Of a stretch of DNA of 64,000 bases, positions 32,448 to 44,690 are shown one piece after another. The position numbers and the translations under genes were made by a program. The stretch is from Clavaria fumosa (lineage: Eukaryota > Basidiomycota > Agaricomycetes > Agaricales > Clavariaceae), in contig OX637805.1 in assembly GCA_951802425.1 (NCBI GenBank), positions 1,364,001 to 1,428,000 of the forward strand, given 5' to 3'. Each line of letters opens with the position of its first letter. Within the stretch, counting starts at the first letter, position 1. The notes beneath the pieces were generated by a model. That model saw only the letters and a list, made by a program, of their open reading frames with translations, had not been told where the DNA came from and did no database searches.

Positions 32448-35400
32448 GTGAGCACAAAAGTTATGGGTTCTGAAGGACAAAAAGGTGCAGTTTCTACATT
32501 AGTTTCAGATCATGATTTCACTCTGCTTTGTTTAGATTGTTTTTGGAATGCATGCTATCATCTGATTGATGCATTCCATAGGGTGTGTTATAATTTTCCT
32601 GCTGCTGCACCCCAGGAATATTTGGCATGTTATCCATCTCCCAGTTCTGTGCCCTGGGATTATTTGGCGTGTTATATCTCTCCCAGTTCTGCGCCCTGGG
32701 TGGTGTGTTATAATTTGCCCAGTTCTGCACCCTGGGTGGTGTGTTATAATTCACCCAGTACTGCGCCCTGGGATGATTTGGCATATTATATTTCACCCAG
32801 TTCTGTGCCATGGGTTGATTTGGCATGTTATATCTCTCCCAGTTCTGTGCCATGGGATTTTTTGGCATATGACATTGTGCCCCACCATTATATGGTGTCT
32901 TATTATTTTCCTGGTGTGACACAGGATTATATGATGTCTTATTGCTTTCCTGCTGCTGTGCCACAGGATTATATGATGTCTTATTGCTTTCCTAGTGCTG
33001 TGCCACAGGTTTATATGATGTCTTATTACTTTCCTAGTGCTGAGCCACAGGATTGTATAATGTCTTATTACTTTCCTGGTGCTGAGCCAGAGGATTGTAT
33101 GATGTCTTATTATTTTCCCAGTGCTATGCCACAGGGTTGGATGTCTCATGCACATAGTCCTGCTTATGAGGACAGCAAACCAAGAAAAATGCTATATAAC
33201 CACAGTGGTCTAGGAGGCTCAGTCAAATTTGACTTATTTTGGTATTGTCATGTCTCCAGAAAGTGTCAGTTGCTCAGACTGCTGTTGCAAAGAAGTCTGC
33301 TCAAGAAACATGATTTTCTCTATCTTGTTCACAAACTGCTGATTGGATTCTACATAACACAAAAAAAGTCCTCTAAGCCTCCCTGTAAGCCATCCACACT
33401 GCAATCTTTACAATCTGGGTTGTCATTCTACAACAAGTATAACTTTTGTTACATTGGTGGAGGATTGTCTGATTTCACCTACCAAGAACTTGAATCATAT
33501 TTGACAGAAAATAGCACTCATACAATCAGTTCTGCTTACAGATTCAAGGACCACATGCCAATTCCCAAACTGAATAGTATCCACATGACTGAGGATACAG
33601 TATTATGTACAATCCCCATTCACTTGATGGTTAGCAAATTGACCAAATCTGAGCTCAGAAAGATAACAGACTGCCATGGAATTTACTGTCATTCAAAAAT
33701 GAGACTTTCAGGAATACAGAGGATGCTGGCTGACCACATGTGGTCCAATTGTCAAGATCACATTACAATTTTTGAGAAAGTTGACAATGCAAAACAGAGG
33801 AATGATGTTAATATGAAAGCAGTGAAGAAATATCAGTCCAAGAAAGGTCATGCTTATAAGGAAGCACATCTTGCTGCAGTCAAACTAGACCAAGAGAAGC
33901 AAGGAGAGAAATTCAAGATGGCTAATCTGGTGGCAGCCAAAAAATATCAGGATACACAAGGAGACAAATTCAAGATGGCTCATCTGATGGCAGCCAAAAA
34001 ATATCGGGATACAAAAGGGGAAGCACACAAAATAGTCAATCTGCTATCTGTTAAAAAGTACCAGAGCAAGAATGCAGAGAAATACAGATTATCTCACTTG
34101 GAAGCTGTTAACAAATATCAGGTTTCAAAAAGATTGCCTGCATTTCCTCCTCCTATTCCAACATCTGAACTACAGCACAAAATTATATCTGGTGCTTGTG
34201 AACAGATGTCTTCTAGTAACTTTTCTGAATCTGGATGTGCAGTTTGTGGAAGACTAACCATGTGTATAAACTTGCTGAACCTGTCAAAACTGAAGCTGGA
34301 CTTAACCATCTTGACAAAGCCAGGAGTTACACATAAGGAACGTTCAGCCTCCAGTGATGCAATCCAAGACATAGAAGGACCTATAGTTGAGGAAGGTCTT
34401 GACAAAGTCTGCAAAACATGCCATGCATCACTTGTTAAAGGGAAAGTACCAAAAATGGCACTGGCCAATGGCAAATGGATAGGCAAAGTTCCAAAGGAAT
34501 TAGCAGACTTGTCATTCACAGAGCAGCTCATGGTCTCTTGTGTTCATCATAATCGTTGTATTATTAAAGTCTCCTCTGGTATGCATAAGATGAAAGCAAA
34601 TGCAATTTCCTTTGCTAATCCCATCCCAAAAGTATATGATGTTTTACCACCATCAATGGAGGAATTGGATGAGGTCTTAGCATTTATCTATACAGGACCT
34701 TGTCAGCCAACTAAAGCAGATTTGGAAAGGACTCCACTTTTAGTTAGGAAGGACAAAGTGAAATCAGCCTTAGAGTGGCTTGAACTCAATCATCCTGACT
34801 ATTATGACCTAGAAATTTCTCTGAGAAATCTTGACAAATATCCTGATAATGGACCTCCAGTTGTGATTGAGTATCATGAGTCATTCACAAACAAAGCTCC
34901 TGAAGCAACAGCCACTTATGACAATGAATTAGAGGATGGTACAGAAACAGGAAAATGCCCATTTGTTGTTCATGGACTTACAGGAGAAGAGTATGGTAAC
35001 AAAACTGCCAAGGCTTTGAAAGCCATTGCACTCAGACATTTGACAAGCAACAAAGGTATACTGGCAATTGGGCATAAAGAGCAACCAGAGTCTATTTATG
35101 GAAATCCCCAACTATTTCCTCAAATGATGCCTTGGCTGTTTCCATATGGGCTTGGTGGGATTGGAAATGCATTACAAGAAGGTCATATATCAGATATTGC
35201 ACACAAAAGACATTTGTTCCTGTATCATGACAAAAGATTCCAGAAGGACCCATATTTTCCTTTGATTGCTTTCAACCATGAACAAATAAAGCAAGGCACA
35301 ACTGGTGGTTATCTTCTTGCAGAAAGATCAAAGTTTGAAGACATTTCTAAATGGCTTATGGAAGTTGACTTGCATACACTTGAAAGACTCATAAAGAAAA

Positions 35401-37560
35401 TGGAAGATGGTGAAAAAATCATGCCTGACACAGATGAAGAGAAAAACTGCTTCCAGATTAAAGATTTGGACCATGCTGGTGGATGTGTCAATGGATCAAT
35501 TACCAGCAAAAAGTACATGCGCAATGAGATTTGGGCACTGACTTCATTCTTGGGTGCACCTTCATGGTTTATCACATTTGCACCAGCAGACAATAAGCAT
35601 CCAATATCATTGTACTTTGCTGACAAAGAAGAAACATTTAGTCCTGACTTGAGAGATTATGGTGAGAGATACAGGTTGATAGCTCAGAATCCAGTAGCTG
35701 GAGCCAGGTTCTTCCATTTGATGTGTGAAATGTTTATCAAGCATGTACTTGGTGTTGGCACAGATCATCCTGGCATCTATGGTGAAACTGGTGGCTTTTA
35801 TGGCACAGTTGAGCAACAAGGTAGACTTACATTACATTGACCTTAAAGACTGGTGGTCCCAATTTAAGTTCACAGTAGATGACATCATCTTTAATTCAAA
35901 TGTTCACAACTGCAGAAGAAATCAAACAACTGGAGAGAAGTCAAATAAAAAGGACAAACCTACATGCATCAATAAACATGGACACTGTAAAGCTAGATTT
36001 CCGAGGGAAGTGTTTGAGCAGACAGAGGTTGACCCTAAGACTGGAGCATTGAATATTAAAAAGGGTGAACCATGGATCAATACTTTGACACCAGTTGTTA
36101 CTTATCTGCTCAGATGCAACACAGATGTCACTAGTCTCCTCTCTGGAACAGCAATTAAGGCTGTAATAGCATATGTATCAGATTATGTAACCAAGCCTGG
36201 CCTGAAAACATACAGCATATTTGATACAATCCAAAGTGTATTCAAGCAAAATTCTGTGATGCTGGGAGGTTCACTTAGTCGCAAAGAGAAGGCAAGAAAA
36301 CTGGTCATTCAAATTATCAATAGTCTGACTGCAAAGATGGAGATTGGTGGACCAATGTCTTCACTATATCTACTTGGGAATCCTGACCACTATACCAGTC
36401 ACCTTTATTTTGGAAAAATTATGTCAGGGAGGTCATGAAGGCCTGGAAATCAGCTGAAGACATGGATGTGGACCAATCAGATAAAGTGCTAGTGCACAAA
36501 AGTAAAGACCAAACAACATATGTGGGCTATTCATCAGTACATGACTACATATATAGACCAGAGGTGCACAGTGACAAAACACTTTATGAATGGACACAAA
36601 TGGCTAAAAAAATCAAGAGACCATTTAAATTTAAACAGGTAAAGGTCAGTGATTCTGATGCTGAAAATGGTGCTCAAGTGGAAACAGCCTTGATGCAAAA
36701 GTTGACACTGTCAGATCCACAAAGTGACTGTGACTATGATGACTTTGCTAGTAATGTCTCTGTCACTGATTTTGATTTTGATAACAATCATTTCCACAGT
36801 GATCATGTTGTGGAGACTAACCCGGGTCAACAATTTCTTAGGGAGCATCCACTTTATGAAACACATATCATTCAATACAACTCCAGAAATGTCACTGTTC
36901 CTAACTTTGTGGGTGGATCACTGCCAAGAAGGGACTTTGGGGACAGAGAGTACTACTGCATTACCATGTTGACTTTGTTTAAGCCTTGGAGAAGTGGCAA
37001 AGATTTGAAAAATGAAATTGACACATGGGATGAGACATTTACAAATCATAGCTTCACCACACATCAACACAAACTCATGGACAATTTCAATATCAGATAT
37101 GAGTGCAATGATGCCAGAGATGACTTTTCCACTCAGTTAAAGAAGGGTGCAGAGTTGGGAGGCATTTTCCCATCATGGTTGACCACCACTGCTGTTGAAG
37201 ATATTGGTGAAAGTAACTGTGGTGATGACTTTGGCAATGGTGAGGGTGATAATGATGAAGACTATGGTATCAATAAGTACATGACACCTGGGTGACATGG
37301 ATTGGCACTGCAAGCTGAAATGGAAGCAGCAGAGAATAGTGTTAGAGATGCAGGATGGCTTGATGACAGCCCAGATGGACCATGTGAAATTTGTGTTGAC
37401 CCAATCCAGCCTGAAGTTGTACAATCAAGCCATGCTTGGAAGACAGCAGTGCAGGAACAGAGACAGAAGGTCCTTGAAGAGAGAAGTAAGCATCACAGCT
37501 TAAGTGACCAACTAGCAAAAACCCTTGCAGACACTGCAAGGAGCAAGAGAAATGTTAGTT
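32448..37560 (+). pseudogene. Helitron-1 Rep/helicase, N-terminal part
   Basis: Rolling-circle transposase-helicase. The start has two kinds of 14-residue repeat (32605-33140) and then about five Lys-rich repeats (AAKKYQ..KG.KFKMAHL, about 33800-34130). The Helitron-type N domain follows (YGNPQLFPQMMPWLFPYG, LGAPSWFITFAPAD, GGFYGTVEQQGRLTLH). The reading frame breaks at 35838, right at the first His of the HUH motif, so the catalytic His pair is lost. The frame resumes with the Tyr region (YVSDYVTKPGLKT), shifts again in a T-run near 36408 and continues (FLREHPLYETH, VPNFVGGSLPRRDFG). It crosses TGA 37293-37295 to GPCEICVDPIQPE. Homology is cut near 37500 by inserted DNA; the helicase domain continues at about 47730. 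Confidence 0.85.
32605..33140 (+). repeat. 42-bp coding minisatellite in Helitron-1
   Basis: About 13 tandem 42-bp units, of which the first half encode (W)DYLACYISPSSVP-type and the second half (Q)DYMMSYYFPSAVP-type 14-residue repeats, in one open frame. The two halves look like one ancestral unit that diverged and then expanded separately. Confidence 0.7.
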
Positions 37561-37570
37561 GAGTGGTGTA

Positions 37571-39500
37571 GAGATACCCTAAAAATTTGGTGAAGATTGG
37601 CCCAGTGGTTGCAGAGATATGAATATTTTAGTATTTAAGTTTTGTAGTCTCAAGTATTATACTGCCAGGACATGCCAGAACAAAAACTAATAACCATCAT
37701 AACCCTCATCACCTTTATAGCACTTATAGCCCACATAACCCAATCCTGCACACCCATTCACACCCCTCACTCACCATTACCATCACTTACACTTTCATAT
37801 CCCCAACCTTACCCTACCCACTTAACTTCACCATCACACATCCCCACTCACACTCACTCAATCATGTTCACCCTCATATACTCTCAGCCACCTTCCCCCC
37901 ATTTCCCCATGCTCAGTCACCCTAACTGCCACATTTTACTTGCCCTCACAATCATCATCAGTCATACCCTTGCTCATACTTCCCTTTCACCCTCACACCC
38001 CTTTACACCCCTCATGCCCTCACCTCCCCCCAAACTCCCTGCATGCCTAGCACCTTCACCCATACTAACTCACCTACACCCACTCTTGTCTGGTAAATCA
38101 CCCCCTCACACCCCCTCACTTGCCATCACCCCCTTTACCCCCCTCACCCCCTTTCACTCTCTCACTCCCTCTACTCCCCCTTCAATCTCCCTCACTCTCA
38201 CCATCTTGCCCATACACCCTCCCCTTGCACTCCCTCCCCAAATCCCATGCATCATTCACTCTGGCTGCCTTTCACAACCCCTCACCACACCCCTCCTACA
38301 CCCCTCATACCCCTCACTTGCCCTCACACCCATACACCCCTCTCTGGCTACCTTCACACCCACCTTATACCCTCTCACAACCTCTCACAACCTCTCCCTC
38401 ACAACCCCTCACACCCCCTTAACTCCCCTCACACCCCCTTACTCTCACCTCTCTCATCTCTTTGCCCATACATCTCTACTCCACTCCACCCCCCCTTCTT
38501 GCCTATACACCCTCTCCTCACACCCCATCACCCCCCTTCACCACTTCCTTGCACATCCATCTCTGACAATCAGCTTCACTCTCAGTGTTGCCACAAAAGG
38601 AAATCTTGAGTGTAACAGCCACAATTTCACTTCTTCCACCTCCATTAAATTATGTAAATTCATGTAAATATTACTATAGACACTACCCATAGCTACCCAC
38701 ATATCCTCAAAATTTGGCAAAGATCCATGAAGTGGTTGCTGAGATATAGCCATAAAGGTGTGCCCAAGGCAACTTTTGGGAACATCGGAGTTTAAAATTG
38801 GCACGACGCGGATTCGTTCCCACGCCCGCAGTTCTACTGATAAAATCTTGAAAATATTTAGGGAGGGTCTAATAATGTAGACCTATCTACCTACAAAGTT
38901 TCATGTAATTCCATCCATTTGTCATTGTGTTCTGAGAAAGTGTACTTATCTGAGTTTAAAATTGCCAAAACTTCGCACTGTAAATTGCTGACCAATGCTT
39001 ACATACAATTATTTGTCATATTCTTTGTCAGCATGGACCATGCTCATTTAATATATAGACTAGCAAAAACCCTTGCAGACACTGCAAGGAGGAGGAGAAA
39101 ATGTTAATTGAGAGGTGTACAGATACTGTTAAAAATTTGGTGAAGATTAGCCCATTGGTTGCAGAGCTATGAATATTTCTGTGTAATCATAAGCAGTTAT
39201 TTTCTTTTTGAGTGAAGATTACATGAATTTATTACATAAGATTAGTCAGATCTGCACTTAAGTATTTTAAAAAGAAAGAGAAATGCATGGCTATCAGTGG
39301 TTATTTCAGTATTGTAATCATCATTGACATGGGAAAAGTCATGTAGTTTTCATTCTCACACCTCCAAATCTGATGAGTGGTTATTGAACTATAAGCAGAT
39401 TACATAAATGTATTACATAAAATTGGTCAGCAAGTATGTGGTTGTTGAAATCTGTAGTTAAGTATTTTAAAAAGAAAAAGAGAAATATATGGCACAGCTA
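37571..39500. repeat. Noncoding repeat-rich insert
   Basis: No gene. A word group (CTAGCAAAAACCCTTGCAGA, then AAATTTGGTGAAGATT and GTTGCAGAG) occurs at 37512-37620 and again at 39060-39175, bracketing the segment. Between them lie a CACCCC/CTCAC-rich low-complexity tract (37740-38560; its 331-codon frame is compositional) and a unit of the ~185-bp repeat family in reverse (38540-38930, with GGCACGACGCGGATTCG). A ~110-bp direct repeat containing AAGTATTTTAAAAAGAAA lies at about 39215-39300 and 39390-39500. Confidence 0.5.
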
Positions 39501-42500
39501 TCAGTCCAACAATACTTCAGTATATACAATGTTCTTGGTTACAGGCTGGGGGGAAGTATGAGTCCAAATGGCCTTGATCCTATTCACTGATGTCACCCTT
39601 GATACTGCCACATAAAACTGTCCATGAGTGAAGACAGGAGTCTGCAAAGCCAATCCAACATGCTTCACTGATTGCCCTTGAGACTTGTTGATGGTCATGG
39701 CAAAGGCAACACAGACAGGGAACTGACGTCGACGAAGCTGAAATGGGAGCTGGAGGTCTGATGGAGAGAGAGTAATGTGAGGTATAAGGATGCACTGCCC
39801 AGCATTGTCCCCACTCAAAAGTCTGACCTCAAGCACCCTCCTGGTCATTTTGGTCAAGATCCCTCTGGTCCCATTGCACACCCCTTGGCCAGGATTAAGG
39901 TTCCTCAAGATCATTAAAGGACAGCCAAGCTTCAGAGTCAATTCAGCTAAGGGAAGGCCAGAAGCATTGATGGCATTGAGGTACTCCACAGGATATAGGA
40001 TTGAGTCCTGCTCATCACCTCTTGATTCAATAGAGTCTGCACAAATAAATGTTTGTGCATCTCCAGGAAAGCTCTGCAGGACATGAGCATTGATCCTGTG
40101 TACATCCTCATTTCTGGCAGTGAGCAGCATCCTCTCACAAAAGTAGTTGTCAGGAGGGTGGGGGAGCTGATCAATTTCAGGGTATGTGGAGTGCACCAAG
40201 GACTGCAGGCTGTTCTCTGCACAGTGGAAGGAGTCAGGGAGAGTGACATTGTCATCTGTATCTGTGTGTTTCCCATGTCCTACATCCAATTGCCACTGAG
40301 CAAAGTCTTGCTCAGCAGCATCCAAGCCCAGCCTCATGTTCCTCTTGAGGGTGATGATGGAGAGCTGCCTCCAGAAGGTAGACCTTTGAATGCAAGCACT
40401 CACAATTTGAGGCCTGGAACCTCTGACAATGACTGGCAGAGTCTGCTGGAAATCACCACCAAAGACCACAGTGAGACCTCCAAATAACCTGTCACAGGCC
40501 CTAATGTCCTTCAGAGTGTTGTTGACTGCCTCTGGAATGTGACAATGTTGCATGGGCACCTCATCCCAGATGATTAAGTGAGCTGCCTGGAAGAGCTCTG
40601 CCTCCATACTATTCCTCTTGATTGCACAGGTAGAGGATTCATGAACCTGAAGTGGAATCTTGAACTTGGAATGGGAAGTCCTTCCACCCTTTAGAAGCAA
40701 AGCAGCAATTCCAGAGGAGGCCACACAAATCACAATCTTCCCTTGGGCTCTGAATGCATGACAGAGTGTGTTGTAAACGAAAGTTTTTCCAGTTCCACCA
40801 GGGCCATTAAGAAAGAAGCAATGTCCAGACTTGGAGGTGACTGCATCCATGATCTGAGCAAATGCATGCCTTTGCTCCTCATTGAGCATGGGAATCTGCT
40901 GGTCTGCCAAGCTCTGCTCCTGGACCACATCATAGTCACACTGCTCTGCAATGAGCCTATTGCCCACCAAGTGCTGCCAGTCCATGTGGGGGAGGGGCAT
41001 GGGAGGATAGTCTGAGAGAGACTTGTTGCTGGAGTGCAGCAAAATGTCAATGAGGTGGAGACCATAATCAAAGGCATCCTCTTCAGTAGGGTTATCCCTG
41101 CCAAGTCTCCTAAGGGTATGCCTCAGATCATCACATACAAACTCCCTGAATTGCATCCACAGCTGCTCAGGATGAGCAGGCTGACAGTCTCTGAGGATGA
41201 TGGCAAAGAGAGACCTGAGCTGCTTCCCAGTCTGCATGGTGCTGGCATCCTGCAAACAGAGAATCCACTCATTGTCATCTTCCAAGAACCCTCTAGCCAT
41301 GCAAGAGGCCTTAAATGTGGGATGGACAGTGCCATTGAAGGTGAGGAGGTCTTCAAAGGATGTAGCACCCTATCAAGCAAATTCATTAGCATTATGAAGC
41401 CAATTACAGTGTCAAGGAGACTGTCTGACCTTGACTGCAGTCAACAAAGTCCTGAGGTAGAAGCGCTCTCCAGCAGATGGTGGAACATAGTACATTCTCC
41501 CAATTGCAAAGCCTCTAGATCTGGGCTTCCACATTTTCCTACTGGCCAACCAAGTAAACCTTTGAGGAAACTCATGGTAGAGAAGGTTCTTGGCATCCTC
41601 ATATCTGGCATTGGCCTTGAAGTATGCAGTAAGTGTGGTGTCTTTGTCTGCAGCCTTGGCAATGACCTCCTGAATGTCTCTCTGCTGGTCTGAGTTCCAA
41701 GTGACACATTGCTGGCCAGGAAGGTGGATGGAGAGCCTAACAACATTGGGAATCTCTCCATGCATGTCAAACATCATCAACCTCCAGAAGGCCTCATGAG
41801 TGCCCACCCATCTGGCATCCAGGTAGAGCCTGACTTCATCATCACAGGTGCCAAATTGCATAGAGATACGATCATGTCCTTTGTAGATGTACTTGAAAAT
41901 GTACTTGAAGGACTTGATGCTGATGACACATTCGACATTGAAATGGCACCTGTACTTGCGCAGAAGGAATGGACAGTGTGGCACAACCCAGCGATTGTCA
42001 ACCTGGCATCCCCTCACTTCATGCAGCCTTCCATTATGTCGACGTTGGTAAGCAACATAGGAATCATCAGAGATGGTGGTCTGATCCCTAAAAGGCTTTG
42101 GAAAATTCTTAGCACAGCTGCCATTCTCCATGCAAGGGGCATTAGGGTTGAGAGCACCACAGGGACCATGCACCATATACTTTTTCACCAAGGCATACAG
42201 CTCTGGATCCTCCTCTGGGTCAGGGAACTCTGCAGAGAGCATAGAATTTACATCCTCTGGAGTGTGCAATTTGTGGTTGTGGTGGAGTATGATGATCATG
42301 TGAATATGGGGGAGATTGCGCTTCTGGAACTCAATGGTGTACACATAGGCCTGCACCTCACCAAGAATTTTCTGCTTAGTGATGTCATTAATGAAGTCCT
42401 GGACCCTGGCATGGAAGACTCTGGAGACCAAGTCAAATCTCTCTGCAGGTGTCTGGCCTTGGAGGAGAGCTGCCACTACCTCAGGGGAATTGGGATCCAC

Positions 42501-43734
42501 AGTGAAGGTGATAAAGAGATCAGCACCATGGAAATGCCTGTTAATTGCCAGAGCATCCTGACAGTACTGGATCATATTGCGAGTGCTGCCAGAGAAAGAG
42601 GAAGGCAGGATGATACGCTGACCCAACTGAGCACTGTCAGTATCAGCATTGGCAACAGCATCCACCAGGCCTTGGTAAACATCAGACCTGATTGACTTCT
42701 GGTTGTGGGAGATCCAGTAGAGTCTTGACTGCTCTGTGGCAGCCCACATATCAACCACAAATTCTTGGAAGAGAGCACCTGCTCTGAAGAGATGATCAGA
42801 CTCATCCACCCTGGGGAAGAGCCTAAAGCGAAAATATTCTGCCTGGGACATATACTTGGGTCTCCTTCTGCATTGTATACCTGTCCAACCCAGTGTTGTA
42901 TTGGGATGCCATGCGATGGTCTAGAGCTTCCATAGGATCATAGATGTAGAGTTGGGCAAAAGCAGGCGCAACTCCAGGATTTGGAATGAGAGATCCAGCA
43001 ATGTGATGCAGAGCTCCCTTGACCTTGTAAACTTTGGGACCATGACCATCATTGAGGGAATTATCCACCCCAAGCCTAATTCCAGGACTCTGACCAACAG
43101 AAGTCATGGCCAGAGCATTATTGTACCTCCTGATATTCTTTCTGAAGGCCTTGGAAATGTTATCTTGGCCATGATAGAGCTGATGCAATTCAGGAGGTAG
43201 AGGCTGCAGGTGGGGTATGAAGATTTTGCCACTGTAACAGCACATCCCAAACTTAGGGAAGTGGTTGGGTGAATTGACCAGTTTCTCTGATATCCAGTGC
43301 AAGGCTCCACATGATGGACAGGGAATGTTCATAGAGCCAAGGTCAGATCTCTGCACCAGGTCATTCCTATTGAATGGTCTTCTTGACAAAGGGAATGGCT
43401 GATGAATAGGCTGCAGATCCTGATGAGGTGGCCCTTGAGGTGGCAGTGCAGGTGGAAGGACAGGAGCTGAATGTTGAAGGATTGATGGACCTGGGTGGGG
43501 TGGTAGCACAGCATATTGTGCTGCAAGTTCTCCTCCACTCAGAACTGTCCTTGGATGATGCCCTCTGTCTGGGTATGTCTCCAACTCCCTTTCTAACATC
43601 CTGGCTTGCCGCTGGATTTCTCGGAGTGCAGCTCTGGCCATTTCAGGTGTATTAGGAGGAGTTACAGACCTGCCAAAGATAGTAAAGCCTTGGCCAGAAG
43701 TTAAGATCAAAGTGACACTTACATTTTTTGACAA
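39501..43734 (-). pseudogene. Helitron-2 Rep/helicase, nested in Helitron-1
   Basis: A canonical Helitron protein on the opposite strand. From 43734: a Pro-rich start and a Cys pair (PCPSCGALHW), then the N domain to QYNTGLDR. About 170 residues normally found next are missing or frameshifted at 42823-42851. The Rep domain (42851-41430) has an intact HUH motif, LPHIHM (residues 182-184), and the double tyrosine YIFKYIYKGHD. A clean 60-nt GT-AG intron (41429-41370) joins AVK to GATSFEDL. The PIF1-type helicase (41369-39501) has GPGGTGKT, IIWDEVPM, FGGDFQQTLPV and INKSQGQS...YVAVSR, ending at 39501. Apart from the gap near 42840 it reads openly, and it is better preserved than Helitron-1. Confidence 0.85.
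41370..41429 (-). other. Intron of Helitron-2
   Basis: 60 nt running GTCAGACAG...TTGATAG on the minus strand. Removing it restores the frame across the Rep-helicase linker and removes the stop at 41412. Confidence 0.7.
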
Positions 43735-44690
43735 AGGAGGAAAAATACAAAGATAGATACAAATAAAAAATGCAGGCAGATTTCAGAAGAGTCTGAAAAG
43801 CACAGACTCAAGTTCAATATAGGTGCAATGGCAGCATGTCAAGTAGAACACACCTTTGAATCAGAGAGCAATGATTTGCACACAAAAGTGATCAAGATTG
43901 TTGAAAGTGGCACCTCGTGTGCACACAGACTGAGTCTTCGTCTTTCACCAGCAGTCCTGTCCTCTTAGGCTGCTCTACTCTTTCTTCTTCTTTCACTTCT
44001 CAGTCTTCTTCTTTCACCCAGTGGTCCAGTCCTCTTTGGCCACTCTCTACCAGCAAGCCAGGAAGCCAGGAATCCAGACACTCTCTGCAATCCCCTCCTG
44101 AGTGTGTCTTTGGGAAATCACCGCTAGGCAGTGTCAGTTATATGCTTATTGACCTCTCGTGTCACCCCTTTTCTGCAAGGCAGGTGGAAGTGACTGTGAG
44201 AAGGTAGTAAAAGCCAACAGTGAGGAATGAACCTCAAGCTGAGGCAAAACTTAAGCACTGTGACACCTGCAGAGTGTAAGAGGCCCAGTCTGCTCCAAAG
44301 GAACAGGGTTTGGCAGCAGCAAACTAAGGCTGTGCAGGTAGGCTTCACACTCAATAGGCTTGTTCACTGAAATCCACACTCAGTCTGAGAAAGCACCAGA
44401 GCAGAGAAATAGAACACCCCAGCCAGAGAGGGGCAGGCACGGCACCCCAGCCAGGGAGGGGCAGGCACGGCAGGCACAAAGTTAGAGGAGGACAGGAAAG
44501 CAGAGTGGGGTGGGGAGGGTAGGGGCCACAGGAGATGGTGGTGGTGAAGAAGAAGGAGCGGTTCGCACTGGCCCCTTACATCTGCTCACAATTTGTATTA
44601 CTCCTGTGTCACCTGCTCCTCCCAAAGACAAAGGGGCTAATTTTTTTAAATTTAAATAATTTAACTATTTACATCTGTAGAGAGGGGAGA
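43735..44690. other. Helitron-2 5' flank, noncoding
   Basis: No gene seen. Contains a roughly 30-bp direct repeat in two copies (ACCCCAGCCAG(A/G)GAGGGGCA, about 44418-44474) and short T/C-rich words shared with the gypsy leader near 1095 (CAGTCCTGTCCTCT). Confidence 0.4.

Noticed and set aside
37672..38667. 331-codon Pro/Ser/Thr/His ORF
   Set aside because: Low-complexity CACCCC/CTCAC DNA; other frames are open too and there is no domain.
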